NCBI GenBank assembly: GCA_038146865.1
Contig: JAYQSL010000001.1
Location: 316,524-380,523 of the forward strand
Source: GCA-2709075 sp038146865
GTDB taxonomy: Bacteria; Pseudomonadota; Alphaproteobacteria; MPNO01; UBA2964
Direction of reading: 5' to 3'
DNA length: 64,000 nt
In this document: in pieces, positions 62,045 through 64,000 of the stretch
Layout: the number at the start of each line of letters is the position of its first letter
Position numbering within the stretch: the stretch's first letter is position 1
Position numbers and translations under genes: made by a program
Notes under the pieces: generated by a model
Databases searched by the model: none
What the model was told of the DNA's origin: nothing
Seen by the model: the letters and a program-made list of their open reading frames with translations, nothing else

Positions 62045-63268
62045 ATGGCGCGAACTACACGGATGAACCCTTATGATGTGAGGGAAATCCCAGGGTATCC
62101 TAGAGCCCTGAAGCTGTTTCGCATTCCAGCCTCAAAATATTGGTATGTAAGGCTTTATATGAAAGGTGGTCCCAGCTCAGGGATTAAAAAATCTACGAGG
62201 TGCGAAAAATACACGGAAGCTGTAGCTTTCGCCAAAGATTGGTACGAAGAGCGTTTATTAGAAAGACGCCAGTTTAGGGTAAAAGGAAGAGAAAACTTCG
62301 CTTATTTCGCTGATAAACTGGCGGAAAGCCAAGAAAGGCTGATTAGGCGAGGCGAGTTGGTTCCTAAAATGAAGGCGGATGACAGCGCGAAGTTAAAAAC
62401 TGATGTCTTACCAGCCTTCGGCGATAAACACGTCAAAGCAGTAGATTATAACCTGGTTGATAACTTCATAGACGAACTGAAGAGTGAAAGAGACTTATCA
62501 GCGTCTACCCTTAAGAAATATATCGTTCTAATCCGAAAAGTTCTAAAGGAAGCCGAGAGAGACGGTGTTATCTCAAGCATTCCCTCTCTTCCAACTGTAA
62601 AGAGTGCTAACCATCCTCGCCCTTGGTTCAACTTCGCTGAATATCGTCAGCTATTAGCTACCTGTCGTACACTTAGAGATAATCCGCCAGCCGACCTAAA
62701 GTTTGATTTTGGCGAAATGTACGACTTTATCGTGTTTATGGTTCATAGCTTCCTTCGCCCCAGTGAATGGAAATATCTCCAAAACAGACACATTCAAGTA
62801 CTCGACGAAAAAGCCAAGGCTCCCCAGCTCATATTATCTGTTCCCAATCCTAAGGTGCGGAGCTCCAAAGGTTTCTCCGACAGCGTAACCACCGATGTGG
62901 CGGCGGATATCTATTTCAAAAATATTCTGAGACGACATGATGGGAAAAATGACTTTCTTTTCTTCAATGATTTAAGAGATAGGGAAAGCTATGTGATGGA
63001 TAGGGTGTCTCGCATTTTCCGTATTATCTGCGATACAGCTGATTTATCAGAGGATAGGTACGGTCAGAAACACACTCTTTATAGTCTCCGTCATTCAGCG
63101 TTGTGTTTTCAGATTATAAAAACTCAGGGAACCGATTTATTCGCTTTAGCGAAAAACGCTCGCACCAGTGTCGACATGTTGGAGAAATTCTATCTCTCTC
63201 ATCTCACACCCCAACTACCAGAATTTGCGAAACAACTTCAAACCAGCTGGGCTAAAGAAATCGCTTAA
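62045..63268 (+). CDS. phage-type tyrosine integrase
   Basis: 407 residues. N-terminal arm-binding region (about 1-70), core-binding SAM-like domain (about 85-190, ending SASTLKKYIVLIRKVLKEAE) and catalytic domain. Catalytic residues are visible: Arg in SFLRPSEWKYL, Arg-x-x-His in YSLRHSALC, and Tyr in KFYLSHL. The usual His/Trp of box III is replaced around NARTSVDMLEKF. It differs from XerC at 38991 in size and N-terminus. It lies between a tRNA-Ser 5' half and a complete tRNA-Ser(CGA), so it probably serves an element integrated at that tRNA. Confidence 0.88.
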   Translation: MARTTRMNPYDVREIPGYPRALKLFRIPASKYWYVRLYMKGGPSSGIKKSTRCEKYTEAVAFAKDWYEERLLERRQFRVKGRENFAYFADKLAESQERLIRRGELVPKMKADDSAKLKTDVLPAFGDKHVKAVDYNLVDNFIDELKSERDLSASTLKKYIVLIRKVLKEAERDGVISSIPSLPTVKSANHPRPWFNFAEYRQLLATCRTLRDNPPADLKFDFGEMYDFIVFMVHSFLRPSEWKYLQNRHIQVLDEKAKAPQLILSVPNPKVRSSKGFSDSVTTDVAADIYFKNILRRHDGKNDFLFFNDLRDRESYVMDRVSRIFRIICDTADLSEDRYGQKHTLYSLRHSALCFQIIKTQGTDLFALAKNARTSVDMLEKFYLSHLTPQLPEFAKQLQTSWAKEIA

Positions 63269-63311
63269 TCTTGCGTTGCGCTAATAAACTGTTGGCGATA
63301 AAACCGATGGT

Positions 63312-63401
63312 GGAGAGGTGCCAGAGTGGTCGAATGGGGTGGTCTCGAAAACCATTGTGCGTGTAAGCGTACCCAGGGTTCGAATCCCTGTCTCTCCGCC
63401 A
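63312..63401 (+). tRNA. tRNA-Ser(CGA), complete
   Basis: 90 bases with encoded CCA. The acceptor GGAGAGG pairs with TCTCTCC; the anticodon loop CTCGAAA carries CGA (reads UCG); a long class II variable arm (GTGCG paired with CGTAC) and a perfect T arm (CAGGG-TTCGAAT-CCCTG) follow. The anticodon stem has one G-T pair at its base, a sign of slight divergence from the 61872 copy. A strong terminator stands 20 bases downstream. Confidence 0.96.
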
Positions 63402-63421
63402 TTTCCTCGCTTTTTCGGAAT

Positions 63422-63450
63422 AATTGTCACTGACAATTTTTTTATTTTTT
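63422..63450 (+). terminator. intrinsic terminator after tRNA-Ser
   Basis: AATTGTC at 63422-63428 and GACAATT at 63432-63438 form a perfect stem over ACT, and the second arm runs into a T-rich tract (7 T, A, 8 T). It is well placed to end the tRNA transcript. Confidence 0.85.
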
Positions 63451-64000
63451 TTCGTAAAACCCCGAGTAACGCGACTAAATACCTTTGTAATACAAACCAG
63501 TCATAAGGTTAGCGTTCCGGTTATTTTGCGCTGTCGAAGCCTCACCAGTATGAGGGCAGGCAATCGGGTTTACTGGTTATCCGCTTCTATAGACTACCCC
63601 ATCGCAGGGTGGGATGCCTTAACGGGGAACTGGAGACCAGTTCTACCTTCTATAGTCGGAATGGTGGTCATCAATATTGCGAATACTAACGTATCGAACA
63701 CACTGGGCGGGTAAGCAGGTTCTGCCGAGAACTGTAAGTCAGCACTAGCAAAGGTGAGGTTCGCCGATAGTTTAGTTTGTGACGGGCAAGCGAGCATCAC
63801 TCAGATTAAATCGTCTTATGAAACTATTCGCCTGAAAGGTTTCTTAAAAGTCGCTGTAGGTTGGGTAAGGAGCAGAGCCCAAAGACGAGAGTGAAAATAA
63901 ACCCTACCGAAGCTGCGCTGAGAACTCAGGTTCAAGTCAGACACTTCGTTCCTTAAAAGAGGGCGAAGTGCGCCTCAAATCTTGGTTCAAGTTTGATTAT
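63451..64000. ncRNA. gene-free region rich in inverted repeats, candidate structured RNA
   Basis: About 550 bp with no convincing reading frame. Perfect inverted repeats at short range include CCTCA/TGAGG (63540/63551), ACCAGTA/TACTGGT (63544/63571), GAACTGG-AGA-CCAGTTC (63627-63643), GTTCT-GCCG-AGAAC (63719-63732), nested GTAGG-TTGGG (63856-63865) with CCCAA (63878) and CCTAC (63903), CTGA-GAAC-TCAG (63918-63929) and CACTTCG/CGAAGTG (63942/63964). GACTA 63592 and TAGTC 63653 enclose one of these hairpins. The window edge cuts it. Strand is uncertain; a large phage- or element-borne RNA is inferred, not shown. Confidence 0.4.

Noticed and set aside
63424..63714. 96-residue open frame starting inside the terminator
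   Set aside because: It begins within the T-rich terminator, has no ribosome binding site and no recognisable domain, and crosses the inverted-repeat region.
63594..63800. 68-residue open frame on the minus strand
   Set aside because: No Shine-Dalgarno sequence; the repeats it crosses are better explained as RNA structure. It would become of interest if conserved in homologues.
1..64000. CRISPR arrays, insertion sequences or rRNA genes
   Set aside because: No spaced direct repeats, transposase genes or rRNA segments were seen; the only mobile gene is the integrase at 62045.

Overview
The window is a dense stretch of an alphaproteobacterial chromosome with moderate GC. The evidence is protein family resemblance plus gene order: tkt-gap-pgk; ffh-rpsP-rimM-trmD-rplS; sdhCDAB-mdh-sucCDAB-lpd in one run; an F1-only atpHAGDC operon; and rplU-rpmA-obgE-proBA-nadD-rsfS-rlmH-gpmI-envC-ctpA-rppH. 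TTG and GTG starts are common. A free-living, probably aquatic, alphaproteobacterium fits, but I cannot name the genus.

Layout. 1-3612: end of transketolase, GAPDH and phosphoglycerate kinase. 3568-8890: an accessory redox block with a ferritin-like diiron protein, a fumarate-reductase-like flavoprotein translationally coupled to a small variant 2Fe-2S protein, and a lone molybdenum hydroxylase large subunit. 8972-11996 (minus): dapF, mtaB, ftsY, overlapping. 12073-13485: a DNA photolyase. 13816-17520: SRP GTPase and the S16/RimM/TrmD/L19 translation operon, ending in an intrinsic terminator. 17570-22878: leuCD, a class II aldolase on the other strand, leuB and asd. 23042-36951: a citE-type CoA-ester lyase, then succinate dehydrogenase, malate dehydrogenase, succinyl-CoA synthetase, the 2-oxoglutarate dehydrogenase complex and a small membrane protein. 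37038-38817: two tandem TauD/TfdA dioxygenases. 38991-42887: xerC and a DUF484 protein facing priA. 43163-49872: F1-ATPase genes, ammonium transporter and P-II protein. 50018-61566 (minus): a long run of envelope, NAD, proline, GTPase and ribosomal genes.

61567-64000 is the accessory end. It holds the 5' half of a tRNA-Ser(CGA), a phage-type tyrosine integrase, a complete tRNA-Ser(CGA) exactly 1440 bp from the fragment, a strong terminator, and about 500 bp with no credible gene but many perfect inverted repeats. This last part looks like a large structured RNA cut by the window edge and is the best candidate here for something undescribed.

Other points: three genes (ffh, an EnvC-like gene and a YibQ-like gene) seem to start at near-cognate codons behind good Shine-Dalgarno sequences, and the YibQ-like protein has lost all family catalytic motifs. 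No CRISPR array, rRNA or insertion sequence was seen.
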